A program made the position numbers and the translations under genes. The notes beneath the pieces were generated by a model, which searched no databases, was not told the origin of the DNA, and saw only the letters and a program-made list of their open reading frames with translations. Positions 1 to 8,280 of a DNA stretch of 41,613 nucleotides are shown one piece after another. Numbering within the stretch: position 1 is the stretch's first letter; the number at the start of each line of letters is the position of its first letter. The stretch is from a bacterium. GTDB taxonomy: Bacteria > Myxococcota_A > Bradymonadia > UBA7976 > UBA1532. Location: NCBI GenBank assembly GCA_030427205.1, contig JAUHXC010000071.1:1-41613 (forward strand), read 5' to 3'.

Positions 1-97
1 ACTGAGCATCGCGCTGCTGACACGGGTCGTCAACCCGGTGTGGTCGGACGGGCGGGGGGCTGGTAATCTGCCCGTGAGTCTTCGTACCGGGAGAACG

Positions 98-2008
98 ATG
101 CGCCCGCTGCCCCTCGCGCTGATCGCCTCGGCCGCCCTCACCGTCGGGTGCAGTTGGCCGGACTATTCGATCATCGACGCCACGTACTACCACGACTGCT
201 CGAAGCACGAGGGCGACGAGTGGACGCTGGTCTGGGACAACCCGGCGCACTGCGGGGCGTGCGGCAACGACTGTCCCGCGGGCGTGCCCTGCGTGGGCAC
301 GGCGTGCCAGTTCGACACGGTGCTGCACTGCGGCGAGGCCGACCGGCGTTGCGTGGCGGCCGGTGACCAGCCGCGGGCCGTGTCGTGTGTTGCGTTCGGC
401 GAGGGCGAGACGCCGCCCGACGGGGTCGAGGTGATCAAGGGCCACGGCTGCGTGGCACTCGACCCCCCGCCACGGGTCGTGGTTGGGGACGACGGGGAGC
501 CGGAGGTCGTCGAGCCGCCGAAGCTCGAAGGCGTGCGCTGGTTGACCATCCCGGGGCACGCGGCGGCGTGCGACGATGGCCTCGACGCGAACGCCTGCGC
601 GACGGCGGTGGTCGAGTACACCGACGCCTGCGCCGAGCCGGTCACCGAGCGGTTTGCCTACGACTTCGCGATCATGACCAGCGAGATGAGCCGGGGGCAA
701 TTCCGCGAGTTGATGTGCGACTGCGACGCGCCGGCTTCCGAGCAGTGCATCATGCTCTGCGACGAGCAGGCCTCGCCGAATGCTGGCTTGTTGGCGGACA
801 AACCGATGACCGGGGTGAACTGGTGCGAGGCGTACGCCGCTTGCCAAAAGTTGGGCGCCCGCCTACCGACGGTGCGGGAGCGGGCGGTGCTCGAAGCGCA
901 GGCGACCACACCGCGGTCTCTGTTCGAGGCGCCATTGAATTGTGGGGCATGGGCCGAGAACACGCGGTGGGTGCCGTGGGTCGCCGAGTGCCTGAACCGG
1001 GCGACCGAAGAACTGTACTACGATCGGGTGAAGGGCGAGCCGGGGCGGGTGTTTGTGGTCGGCGGGGCGCTGGCAGGCTCGGAGTCGATCCACCATCTGC
1101 CAGACAATGCTGCCGAGTGGATGGCCGATCCGGTGACGGGCTTGACGGAGGGCGTGTCCGGCGCGGACAGTCCCGCCTGGGGGCTGCCAAGGAGCCCGGT
1201 CGAGTTCGACACTCCTCGAATGGTGCGCGGTCGCAGCCTCCATACCCCGGCGGGCAAGCCGGGCGCACAGTTGATCGCGGTCGAGCCGAGTGTCGCGGCC
1301 GAGGATCTGGGCCTGCGCTGCGCCGTGACCGTCGACTCGCCTTTCGGCGTGCCGATGCCGTACGACGCGACTGTCGAATCTCATCACCATGCCCGGTGCT
1401 ATCAGGAGCCGATCGGGATACGCCCGGTCCGACGCTCGGTCGGCGAGCAAGTCTTTCGGGCGACAGGAGTCTGCGTCGACAGCGAGCGGGAGTTGCCGGA
1501 CGACCTCCGCCAGAAGCTCATCGGGCGTGGCTATGACCTCTTCGTCCGCAACGCCACCTTCGGTCCTCTGGCGCGTCGCGCCAGCGCAGGCGAATTGATG
1601 GCGATCGGCCCAGCCCGCTTCGCGATGGACGAGCAGTGGTGGCTGACGAAGCCCGCACGGCAAGCGGGCCAACGGGTCGACCTCCGAGCTGGGGACATGC
1701 CGATCGAGCTGGAGTGGGCCGGCGAGACGTTCCCCCGTACATCGGCGTGCATCTCGATGTCGGAGGACGAGCCAGCGAGCGAAGCCGCCTGGGATCGTAT
1801 CGTGCGGCGGCATGCCTTCGTTCTCGACCGGGGGGACATCTGGTTGCTTGATCGCTTCAACGTAGCCGATGCCTGCAAACACCTCGACTGCGCTGAACGC
1901 GACGTCGATGCCGAAACGTGCGAAGCAGACTGTCCGGGCTGGATTCTGCCCTGGGCGATTGCGTTCAGCCCGGTCGAGCCGAGCAGCGCGACCCGGTTCT
2001 GTCGCTGA
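98..2008 (+). CDS. SUMF1/FGE-sulfatase-like lipoprotein
   Basis: Predicted outer or periplasmic lipoprotein of about 636 residues. The ATG at 98 is preferred over an upstream in-frame ATG at 38 because it follows a GGGAG ribosome site and opens a lipoprotein signal peptide with lipobox LTVGC (Cys18). A Cys-rich segment follows. From about residue 180 to 430 there are formylglycine-generating-enzyme-family landmarks: VNWCEAYAACQKLGARLPT (the usual vsWxdAxaYcxWxGxRLPTEaEWE), DNAAEWMAD, RMVRGRS and GLRCAV. In this family the fold is often used for binding rather than sulfatase activation. The C-terminal part (about 430-636) is Cys-containing and looks like a second, degenerate copy of the fold, which is an inference. 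It converges on the next gene with a 12-bp gap. Substrate unknown. Confidence 0.8.
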   Translation: MRPLPLALIASAALTVGCSWPDYSIIDATYYHDCSKHEGDEWTLVWDNPAHCGACGNDCPAGVPCVGTACQFDTVLHCGEADRRCVAAGDQPRAVSCVAFGEGETPPDGVEVIKGHGCVALDPPPRVVVGDDGEPEVVEPPKLEGVRWLTIPGHAAACDDGLDANACATAVVEYTDACAEPVTERFAYDFAIMTSEMSRGQFRELMCDCDAPASEQCIMLCDEQASPNAGLLADKPMTGVNWCEAYAACQKLGARLPTVRERAVLEAQATTPRSLFEAPLNCGAWAENTRWVPWVAECLNRATEELYYDRVKGEPGRVFVVGGALAGSESIHHLPDNAAEWMADPVTGLTEGVSGADSPAWGLPRSPVEFDTPRMVRGRSLHTPAGKPGAQLIAVEPSVAAEDLGLRCAVTVDSPFGVPMPYDATVESHHHARCYQEPIGIRPVRRSVGEQVFRATGVCVDSERELPDDLRQKLIGRGYDLFVRNATFGPLARRASAGELMAIGPARFAMDEQWWLTKPARQAGQRVDLRAGDMPIELEWAGETFPRTSACISMSEDEPASEAAWDRIVRRHAFVLDRGDIWLLDRFNVADACKHLDCAERDVDAETCEADCPGWILPWAIAFSPVEPSSATRFCR

Positions 2009-2020
2009 ACGAGATTCGGG

Positions 2021-3133
2021 TCAACGCGGCGCTGCCTCGAACTCGGCCGGTTCACAATCGTCGGGACGGGTCACCGGGTTGCATGCGACCGGGCCGGCGG
2101 GCGGGACCTCACCAAAGATATCGTCGGGGTACCGGGTGGCGACGAAGTGAGCGCCAGCCGCTCGGAGATCGGCGATCATCTGAGGGTCGTCGCTGACGCC
2201 ATGCACCAGATAGCCAGCGGCGGCGAGTTCGCGCATGCGCTCCAACTCGCCCGGCTCGGTCTCGAAGTACCATGGGTCGCCATCGAACTCCGGCTCGAAC
2301 GAGAAGACCACTTCATCGCCAGTGTCTGGATCTTCCGCCTGAGCAGGATCGCCGATGAGGAACAGCAGCCGGTCTTCGGGATCATCGCCACCACGTTCTA
2401 GATAGCGAGCCCGTGCCTCGGCCCGGTCATTCAACACCAGCATCACCTTGCCCTGAGTCTCGTGCGTCGGGGGCCAGCCCCGCTGCTGGATAGCCTCCCG
2501 CAGCGTGCGGAACTCTCCACGTACATTGGCCGGGCTCAGAATCCTGTCCCGGCCAAGGGCGTCCACAGCGTATCTTTCAAGGTCATCGAGTTGTTGGAAC
2601 AGGAACGGCGGCGAGTTGAAGCGCCACGACTCGGCGATGAAGAAGACGATCAACGCATGCCGCGGGTTCTCGTCCATCCAGAGGTCGAGTTCGAACAGGC
2701 AGGTGAACCACGTCCCACAGATCGTCTCGATGTCCAGGGCATCGCTGACCCTGGGCTCGAGCACGATGCTTGCCCGTCGATCGGGATCGAGATCGAAGTC
2801 GAAGAAGCGGATGCCCTGCTCCCCCGCCTGCTCGCTGATCGGCAGGTGGTAGTAGTCCCGAAACTCCAGATCGAACGGGTTGGTGTTCGTGTGGTAGCTG
2901 TTGTTGGTCCCGCGCACCTGCATGTGGTTCACGCGCAGGGCGTTCGGGTCGGCGTCGGGTTCGACGTCCGGCGGCTCAGCGTCGACCGGCCCGGCCTCCG
3001 GCATCATCCGATCGGGCATGCCGACCAGGGCGTCGGGGCTGCCGCCGTCCATCGGCCCGCCCTCCATCATGCTCGCCATCTCACGCTCGCACCCCAGCGC
3101 CGCGAGGATGACGAATAGCAGCGCGCGTCTCAT
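2021..3133 (-). CDS. PI-PLC-C1-like lipoprotein, probably catalytically dead
   Basis: Lipoprotein of 370 residues. A short signal peptide ends at lipobox ILAALGC (Cys15) and is followed by a Met/Asp/Pro-rich linker to about residue 65. The rest resembles the Ca2+-dependent phosphoinositide phospholipase C-like family (TIM barrel): MQVRGTNNSYH at 71-81, GIRFFDFDLDPD, the ETICGTWFTCL segment, WMDENPRHALIVFF, and a C-terminal AAGYLVHGVSDDP...GAHFVATRYPDD segment. The family normally reads GTHNSYH and carries a second His after a VYH motif. Here residue 77 is Asn and the second position reads VLEPR. Both expected general acid/base histidines are thus replaced, so the protein may bind rather than cleave its ligand. 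It reads toward the SUMF1-like gene. No partner gene is evident. Confidence 0.72.
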   Translation of the reverse strand: MRRALLFVILAALGCEREMASMMEGGPMDGGSPDALVGMPDRMMPEAGPVDAEPPDVEPDADPNALRVNHMQVRGTNNSYHTNTNPFDLEFRDYYHLPISEQAGEQGIRFFDFDLDPDRRASIVLEPRVSDALDIETICGTWFTCLFELDLWMDENPRHALIVFFIAESWRFNSPPFLFQQLDDLERYAVDALGRDRILSPANVRGEFRTLREAIQQRGWPPTHETQGKVMLVLNDRAEARARYLERGGDDPEDRLLFLIGDPAQAEDPDTGDEVVFSFEPEFDGDPWYFETEPGELERMRELAAAGYLVHGVSDDPQMIADLRAAGAHFVATRYPDDIFGEVPPAGPVACNPVTRPDDCEPAEFEAAPR

Positions 3134-3264
3134 CGATCGCCCTCCACGCTGGTCGAGCCGGCGACCAGGATAGGGCGACCGGGCTCGACGTCATCGACCG
3201 GGCCCGGAACACCGAATGGAGCAAGAGCGTCGGCCGATTCGGCCGTCCGAGCCCCGCCAAGCCC

Positions 3265-3484
3265 CCGGTTGGCCCCCGGTCGGGCCCCGGCGGGGTCCCC
3301 GCTGAGCCCCGGCCCATGTCCGGCTGGTCGCTCGTGGGCCTCTGGCACCGCTCCGGTCGAGGTCTGGCGACCGTCTGGGTTCACTCTGGCTCGGCTCCGG
3401 TGGTCTCCTGGTGCTGTACTGGTCGCCTTCTGGTGAGCGTCTGGTTCGGTTCTGGCGGGCATCTGGGTGCCCCCTGGCCCGACA
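3265..3484. repeat. 11-bp tandem array, 20 units of CYGG-N7
   Basis: Counting from 3265 in steps of exactly 11 bp, a CCGG or CTGG tetramer opens 18 of 20 consecutive units. The exceptions are the units at 3298 (cccg) and 3331 (ctcg). The seven bases after each tetramer vary freely. The first third uses CCGG and the last two thirds mostly CTGG, so the array looks old and diverging from one end. Two weaker units (ccgt at 3243, ccgc at 3254) may extend it leftward. Phase is kept without a single indel over 220 bp. Confidence 0.85.
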
Positions 3485-3672
3485 GCCCGCCACTGCGCCA
3501 TTTCCGGCGATTTCGGGCCAACGCCAGGGCGTAGCGAGGCCAGCGGCCTGCCCGACCGCCGGCTCTCGGCCCTGGCCACCCACCCCCACCTGATCTGATC
3601 TCGCGCCGTCGCCTTGATCCGGGGCTGGGACCATTCAAGGCACCGAGTTCGGGTGCGGTGATATCCTCCGCG

Positions 3673-3796
3673 CATCGTCCCGCGGTCCGTCCCGCGGTCC
3701 GTCCCGCGCATCGTCCGAGTATCGCCCCGCGCATCGTCCGAGCATCGCCCCGCGCATCGTCCGAGCATCGTCCGCGCATCGCCCCGGGCATCGTGC
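3673..3796. repeat. Short 12-bp then 23-bp tandem array
   Basis: Two and a half copies of a 12-bp unit (cgtcccgcggtc at 3676 and 3688) pass into 23-bp units starting at 3709 and 3732, with partial units from 3755 to about 3796. The 23-bp unit is itself two related halves of 11 and 12 bp (catcgtccgag and tatcgccccgcg). It resembles the neighbouring 11-bp and 12-bp arrays in size but not in sequence. Confidence 0.75.
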
Positions 3797-4356
3797 AGAG
3801 GTCGGAGGCTCTGGCTGGCTTCATCCGCCGCCGGCGTGCACCCCACGAGTACGGGGCGCAGAACGTCGGCACGTTGCCATCGCGCCCGCGCCGCCTCCGC
3901 GTCTACAGCGTCGGGACGACGCCGTAGAGCCCCGACGCCCCTCAAAGAATGCGGCGGGCCCAACGAGCTGCTCACGGCTCTCGCTGGGGTCCAGCACGCG
4001 CGCGCAGCGGGGCCAGCACCAGCCGGATCGATGGCAACCATGCCCGAGATGCACCGACGGCCCGCGTCCGGCTTGCAGCCAGCTCGTGTTGGGCATTCGC
4101 CATGTCCGCGACGGGCATCGGGCTGGCTCGGACGGCTAGCCCAACCGCATTGGCCCGGACGACACCACTCGTCCTCGGGATCGGGCTCGCGGGGCAGCCG
4201 ATTCCACTCGAATCGGGACCCCACATGCCCAGACTCGGGCCCGAACGCGCCCTTGAAGGCCGTCTCGGGGGCCTCCAGACGGCGCAACGCACCGTTTCGG
4301 AGCCTGTGGGGCCGTGGCCGGGGCCAGTTCGACCCCAGACCCCCGTTCACCCCCAG

Positions 4357-4559
4357 GTCGTGGCGAGGTTCACGGTGAGGCTTCCCGCGAGGGTCTCTAT
4401 GAGGGTCGTGGTCAGGCTCACGGTGAGGCTTCCCGCGAGGGTCTCTGCGAGGGTCGTGGTCAAGGCCACGGTGAGGCTCACCGCGAGGGTCGCCGTGAGG
4501 GTCGGGGTCAAGGTGACGGTGAGGCTCTCCCCCAAGGTCACCCCGAGGCTCGGCTGAGG
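4357..4559. repeat. 12-bp array organised as four 48-bp repeats (array 1)
   Basis: Sixteen consecutive 12-bp units run from 4357 to 4548, nearly all ending in GAGG, CAGG or AAG, with a partial seventeenth unit to 4559. They fall into a higher-order 48-bp repeat of four distinct units. For example, the first unit of each block is gtcgtggcgagg, gtcgtggtcagg, gtcgtggtcaag, gtcggggtcaag. No indels occur. Because 12 is a multiple of 3, every frame without a stop translates as a 4-residue (16-residue) repeat, for instance a Thr/Leu-rich one on the minus strand. I see no evidence that any of these is expressed. A related array lies at 11635-11838. Confidence 0.88.
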
Positions 4560-4936
4560 CTTTCGGCCCGTAAGTACCTGAAATCACGTAAACGCGAATT
4601 TTCGTCGAGCCTCGCGCGCGATCGCGATCATGCGCGCACGCTCGATAGGGCGCAGACCACCGTGAGCCTGTCGACTCGGCGCCGCGCCGCACATGAGAGA
4701 GGGGCCTTCCCCGAACCCGACGGCACGCTGGCAACTGCGCGACAAACGCTCGTCGCTCGTCCGGCTCGATCGACCAGCCACCGGGCCCTCGGCGGGTTGC
4801 ATCGCACTTTTTCGCCGGCCGGTAGATGTCTGGTGACAGACCGTGGGCAGGAGGGGGTGGGTACACTACATCCCGAGCCCTCGGACCGGACGCGGCGACG
4901 CACCGGCTCCCCGGGCACGCGGCGACGGAGGCGCGG

Positions 4937-5293
4937 GTGTCGGACAAGCTGCTCATACCCGACGAGGTGTGTGCTCGGCTCCGCATCAGCCGCCGCCACC
5001 TGTACCGGCTCGTCGCTCGCGGCGAGCTGCCGCACCTGAAGGTCTCGAACCGGCTCCGCTTCGAGCCCGAGGCCGTCGACCAGTGGATCGCCGCTCGCCG
5101 GCGAGGAGGGGGCGCCGATGGCGGCGAAGCAGTGGCGCGGGAAGTGGGTCGCCGACTTCACCCTCGACGGCAAGCGCATCCGGCGGGTCAGCCCGGTGCA
5201 GACGAAGCGCGGCGCGGAGGCGTACGAGGCCGAGCTGCGGGTCGGCTTGTCGACCTCGACCGTCTCCTCGGGCCCGAGCCCCCGGCTGGGTGA
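4937..5293 (+). CDS. Excisionase-like helix-turn-helix protein
   Basis: Small DNA-binding protein starting at GTG 4937, chosen because GGAGG lies five bases upstream and the HTH begins right after it. Residues about 3-60 form an HTH_17/excisionase-type winged helix: LLIPDEVCARLRISRRHLYR followed by ARGELPHLKVSNRLRFEPEAVDQWI. Such proteins act with tyrosine recombinases as directionality factors or recognise att sites. The recognisable domain is complete near residue 60, yet the frame stays open to 5293 and overlaps the start of the downstream recombinase gene by 176 bp in another frame. The Arg/Gly-rich tail may be a real extension, or may reflect loss of the original stop. Role inferred from family and position. 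Confidence 0.75.
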   Translation: MSDKLLIPDEVCARLRISRRHLYRLVARGELPHLKVSNRLRFEPEAVDQWIAARRRGGGADGGEAVAREVGRRLHPRRQAHPAGQPGADEARRGGVRGRAAGRLVDLDRLLGPEPPAG

Positions 5294-6314
5294 CTTCGCC
5301 GTGCGCTGGCTCACCGAGCGGGTGCTGGTGCGCAACAAGCCGAGCAGCCGGGTGCGCAAGGAGTCGATTCTGCGGGTCCACCTGCTGCCGGCGCTGGGCT
5401 CGAAGCGGCTCGACGAGGTCACGACCCACGACCTGGACGCCTACACCGCCGAGAAGCAGGGGGCGGGGCTGGCGCCGAGCACGATCAACGGGCACCTGAC
5501 GGTGTTGTCGACCCTGATGAAGTGTGCGGTCGAGTGGGGCCTGCTCGACGCCGTGCTGAAGATGCACAAGCGGACGGTGCCGCCCCCCGAGTTCGACTGG
5601 CTGCGCCCAGCCGAGGCCGAGCGGCTGCTGACTGCTGCGCAACGCGAGCCGAAGTGGTCGGCCATGTTCACCGTCGCGCTGCGCACCGGCCTCCGGCGAG
5701 GTGAGTTGCTGGCTTTGAAGTGGCGCGACGTCGACTTCGACGCGCCGGCCGTCGACGTGCGCCGCTCGGTCTATCGAGGCCGCGTGGGCTCGACGAAGGG
5801 CAACCGGCATCGTCGGGTGCCGCTGACGGCCGACGCGGTCGCGGCGCTGCGCCGCTGGAGGGCGAAGGGCGGGCCCAGGCAAGGCTGGGTCTTCCCCGAC
5901 GCCCATGGAGCCGTTGAGCGCTGCCCACAGCGGGTGAACGCGGCCCTGGCGCGGCTGCTCGCTGCCGCCGGGCTCCGAGCCGTCCGGGTCCACGACCTGC
6001 GCCACAGCTTCGCGTCGCACCTCGTGCTTCGGAGCGTATCGTTGCGGGTCATCCAGCGGCTGCTCGGACACGCGTCTATCACCACGACCGAGCGCTATGC
6101 CCACGTCGCCGACGAGTCGTTGGTCGCGGCCATAGCGGCCCTCGAGTGCGAGAGCGCGCGTGATGTCCGCGTCTCGTCGACCACGAAGACCAGGCGGCGA
6201 TTTCGTCGTCATCGGCTCACCCCCACACGGTGGGGGCCACGGCCAGCCCGGTCAGCAACCCCCTACCACACAGGCAGGCGGCGAGGCTCGGGTGGGCAAT
6301 GCGGCTGTTCATAG
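5118..6314 (+). CDS. Tyrosine recombinase/integrase (copy 1)
   Basis: Site-specific recombinase of 398 residues starting at ATG 5118, with AGGAGG about 9 bases upstream. An arm-type DNA-binding segment (KWVADFTLDGKRIRR, residues 9-23) is followed by a core-binding SAM-like domain (about 60-150) and the catalytic domain. All catalytic residues are visible: Arg193 in TGLRRGE, Lys227 in STKGNR, His292 and Arg295 in HDLRHSF, His318 in LLGHAS, and Tyr327 in TERYAHV. A basic tail of about 50 residues follows the tyrosine region. The HTH gene overlaps its start. It is related to the recombinase at 13837, with the arm domain nearly identical, so it should be an active integrase. No attachment site was identified. 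Confidence 0.93.
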   Translation: MAAKQWRGKWVADFTLDGKRIRRVSPVQTKRGAEAYEAELRVGLSTSTVSSGPSPRLGDFAVRWLTERVLVRNKPSSRVRKESILRVHLLPALGSKRLDEVTTHDLDAYTAEKQGAGLAPSTINGHLTVLSTLMKCAVEWGLLDAVLKMHKRTVPPPEFDWLRPAEAERLLTAAQREPKWSAMFTVALRTGLRRGELLALKWRDVDFDAPAVDVRRSVYRGRVGSTKGNRHRRVPLTADAVAALRRWRAKGGPRQGWVFPDAHGAVERCPQRVNAALARLLAAAGLRAVRVHDLRHSFASHLVLRSVSLRVIQRLLGHASITTTERYAHVADESLVAAIAALECESARDVRVSSTTKTRRRFRRHRLTPTRWGPRPARSATPYHTGRRRGSGGQCGCS

Positions 6315-6903
6315 GGAGAATGTACCCGAGACCGCCCGTCTCGTCTCGGCCCGCTCCATGAGATGCCGACACGCTCCGGTCCCTCGAACCGGCCGAGGCT
6401 GCCTGTGGGCGCGCTGGCAGTGCTGAGCATGGCGCTCTGGTACCACAGGCGCTGTGACTCGACGTCTCCAGGGCCAGGACTGTCGGCGAGCCGCGGGGCG
6501 TAGGACATGATCGCCGTGATCACGGCCACGGCGCTGAGAAGCCGAACGATGCCATGTATGGGCCAAGGCGACGTCTTCCCTGAGGGGGCCGGCCTTCGAC
6601 ACCTCACCGGCTTCGCAGCTACACGCGGAACGCCATGGCCGCTCGACGGTGCCAGGGCCTCGCCAGAGTCGAGATCGAACGCCGTCGTAGAGCCAGCCTC
6701 GAACGCTCGGCTGCTGGTGCTCGGCCCGTCAGCCGAGCACGGGCCCGATCACGAGCCGTCGGTGATCCTGCGGGTGCTCGGCGCGAAGGGAGTTGCGCGT
6801 CAACTATCGAAGCGGTAGACGCCTTCACACGGCGGATCCATGACGCCGTTCTCGACGCAGCCCGGCCGGCTGGGACGCGTCGGACCCGGATCGCTCTCAA
6901 GAG
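6315..6903. other. Intergenic stretch with no supported gene
   Basis: About 590 bp between recombinase 1 and the IS3-type fragment. Open frames exist on both strands but none shows a recognisable domain. One minus-strand frame (about 6263-6607) has a hydrophobic run resembling a membrane segment (LLSAVAVITAIMSYAP). It lacks a well-placed start and ribosome site, so I do not call it a gene. Confidence 0.5.
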
Positions 6904-7158
6904 TCAATCGGCGACTCGTCTGAGCATCCTGACACCGGTTGGGCTCAGGATTTCGTGGCGCCGGGCCTCGTCGCCGGTGTACTCGGAGAAGAGCCCGTCG
7001 ATGCCGTCGCCCTCGAGGATGCGCAGTTTGTACACCGCGGTGAATCGCCGGCGCTTGGGCTACTCCGGGACCTCGATATCGACCCGGGGCGTCTCGGGCA
7101 GCGCGTCGGTCGTGGAGTCCTGGCTCCAGATAGGCTGGTCTTTCATCGTCTCCAACAT
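6904..7158 (-). pseudogene. IS3-family transposase OrfA-type fragment with internal stop
   Basis: Reading the minus strand from ATG 7158 gives MLETMKDQPIWSQDS, then DIEVPE, a TAG stop, then PKRRRFTAVYKLRILEGDG. The segment around KRRRFTAVYKLRIL is the characteristic N-terminal start of IS3-type OrfA/HTH transposase proteins, where the position of the stop is normally Glu, Lys or Gln. After LRILE the usual helix-turn-helix continuation is not recognisable, and the frame ends at TGA 6904-6906. The element is therefore both nonsense-mutated and truncated. No terminal inverted repeats were identified. Confidence 0.6.
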
Positions 7159-7285
7159 AGCCGCCCAGGTTGGTAGTCGTGGGTCGTGTTCGGGTCTCAG
7201 CTACGTTGGCAGATTGGGCGGAAGGTGAGCCATTGACCTGATCGGCTGCACGGCGAGTCACTCATGGGAGAGTCGGGGATGCCGA

Positions 7286-8263
7286 TCAGAAGCGCGCCTC
7301 GATGTGCAGCCCATCGATGAACGGCTCGACACTCGGGTATGGGCTGAGCGGAGGGAAATCGGCGACCAGCCGACCCTTCACGGTCGCCGCGTCTTCTCGC
7401 GACACGGGCCAATGATCGACCTCAAGCTCACCGTTCGTCGCGCAGATCGGGGGATCCTCTGTGATGCCCGCGTCCGACTGCCAAACGATACAGGCTCGCG
7501 CATGCCCACCCTCCGCCCGCGGGTCGAACTCGATGAGGAGGGCTGCCCCGCCTCCCAGGCTCGGGTGCACGATCATCCAGCTGACCCACGATGACCAGGG
7601 CCACTCCGCGCTAGAACGCTGCAGCCGGAGGGGTTCGAGGAGCTCGCCACAGAGCCCTTCCCGCCGCAGGCAGCGCCCCTCTTCCCAGCCATCCGGCGCA
7701 GCAGCCCCGGGTATGATCCCGCACGGGCCGCAATCGACCGTCACATCCCGCATGTCGCCGAGCGCCGGGTTCACGGCTGTATCGATCGTGGTCGCCCGTT
7801 CGAGGGTCCACGGCGCCGCACCGAACCCACCGAACCTCCCGGGGTAGCAATCCGGGGCAGACGCGACGTCACACCGCCGGGAGAACTCCAGCGCCGGACA
7901 GCCACCGTCGAACCAGAGACACTCGGGCGACGCCAACTCATCGACAGCGCGGCAGAAGAGCCGAGGCGCGCCCTCCCCCCCGCAGTCGGCAACCACCGCC
8001 GCACGCACGCACTCGGAGAGCGGAAGTCTTGTCATGTCCGGGCACCCACTTCCCTGCCATGCATCGGGCACGGTACCCGGACCGGTGTCGTCACGCCCCA
8101 TGTCCGGTTCGACGTCCATGTCGGCCTGCGGGGGCGCGCCATCGACCGATGGGGGCGCGCCATCGCTCGGCTCGCGCGCTGCATCCACCCCGGCGGGCAC
8201 CTCGGCCTGCTCGCAGGCGGAGAGGGCGACAGCCCACAGCACGATCATCAGTCGGTTCTTCAT
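7286..8263 (-). CDS. Lipoprotein of unknown function, last gene of a three-gene operon
   Basis: Predicted lipoprotein of 325 residues. The ATG at 8263 is chosen because it opens a compact signal peptide with lipobox ALSAC (Cys17) and has GGAGGG just upstream. An in-frame start at 8284 would add seven residues. After the Cys comes an Asp/Pro/Ala-rich linker (to about residue 70), then a Cys-rich region (motifs SECV, DCGGEG, CLWFDGGC) and a globular C terminus ending HIEARF. No family recognised. It starts 17 bp downstream of the protease gene stop, so it is probably co-transcribed with it and with the 241-residue lipoprotein further upstream. Confidence 0.8.
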   Translation of the reverse strand: MKNRLMIVLWAVALSACEQAEVPAGVDAAREPSDGAPPSVDGAPPQADMDVEPDMGRDDTGPGTVPDAWQGSGCPDMTRLPLSECVRAAVVADCGGEGAPRLFCRAVDELASPECLWFDGGCPALEFSRRCDVASAPDCYPGRFGGFGAAPWTLERATTIDTAVNPALGDMRDVTVDCGPCGIIPGAAAPDGWEEGRCLRREGLCGELLEPLRLQRSSAEWPWSSWVSWMIVHPSLGGGAALLIEFDPRAEGGHARACIVWQSDAGITEDPPICATNGELEVDHWPVSREDAATVKGRLVADFPPLSPYPSVEPFIDGLHIEARF

Positions 8264-8280
8264 GCTCCCTCCAGCGCGCA

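Larger units (their letters stand above)
3134..4936. other. 1.8-kb stretch without a convincing gene, rich in short tandem arrays
   Basis: No reading frame here shows domain-like protein composition. A 618-codon open frame on the minus strand is Arg/Pro/Gly/Ser-rich with no recognisable domain, and it reads straight through the arrays. The stretch contains three separate tandem arrays listed individually (11-bp, 23-bp and 12/48-bp periods). Between and after them (about 3800-4350 and 4560-4936) I see no gene. A TACACT hexamer at 4862-4867 could be a -10 element for the HTH gene that starts at 4937, but I found no matching -35 at normal spacing. Confidence 0.6.

Noticed and set aside
4347..4541. 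Small Thr/Leu-repeat protein on the minus strand
   Set aside because: A 12-bp array gives 4-residue repeats in every open frame. No ribosome site or conserved non-repeat part supports this one.
4357..4559. CRISPR array
   Set aside because: Units are contiguous 12-bp repeats with no unique spacers, and no cas genes are nearby. The same holds for 11635-11838.
3130..4986. 618-residue minus-strand frame covering the array-rich stretch
   Set aside because: It crosses three unrelated tandem arrays and has Arg/Pro/Ser-rich composition and no domain or signal peptide. It is open mainly because stops are rare at this GC content.
6361..6400. tRNA T-arm-like sequence (GGTTCGAG on the minus strand)
   Set aside because: The flanking bases do not form an acceptor stem or anticodon arm.
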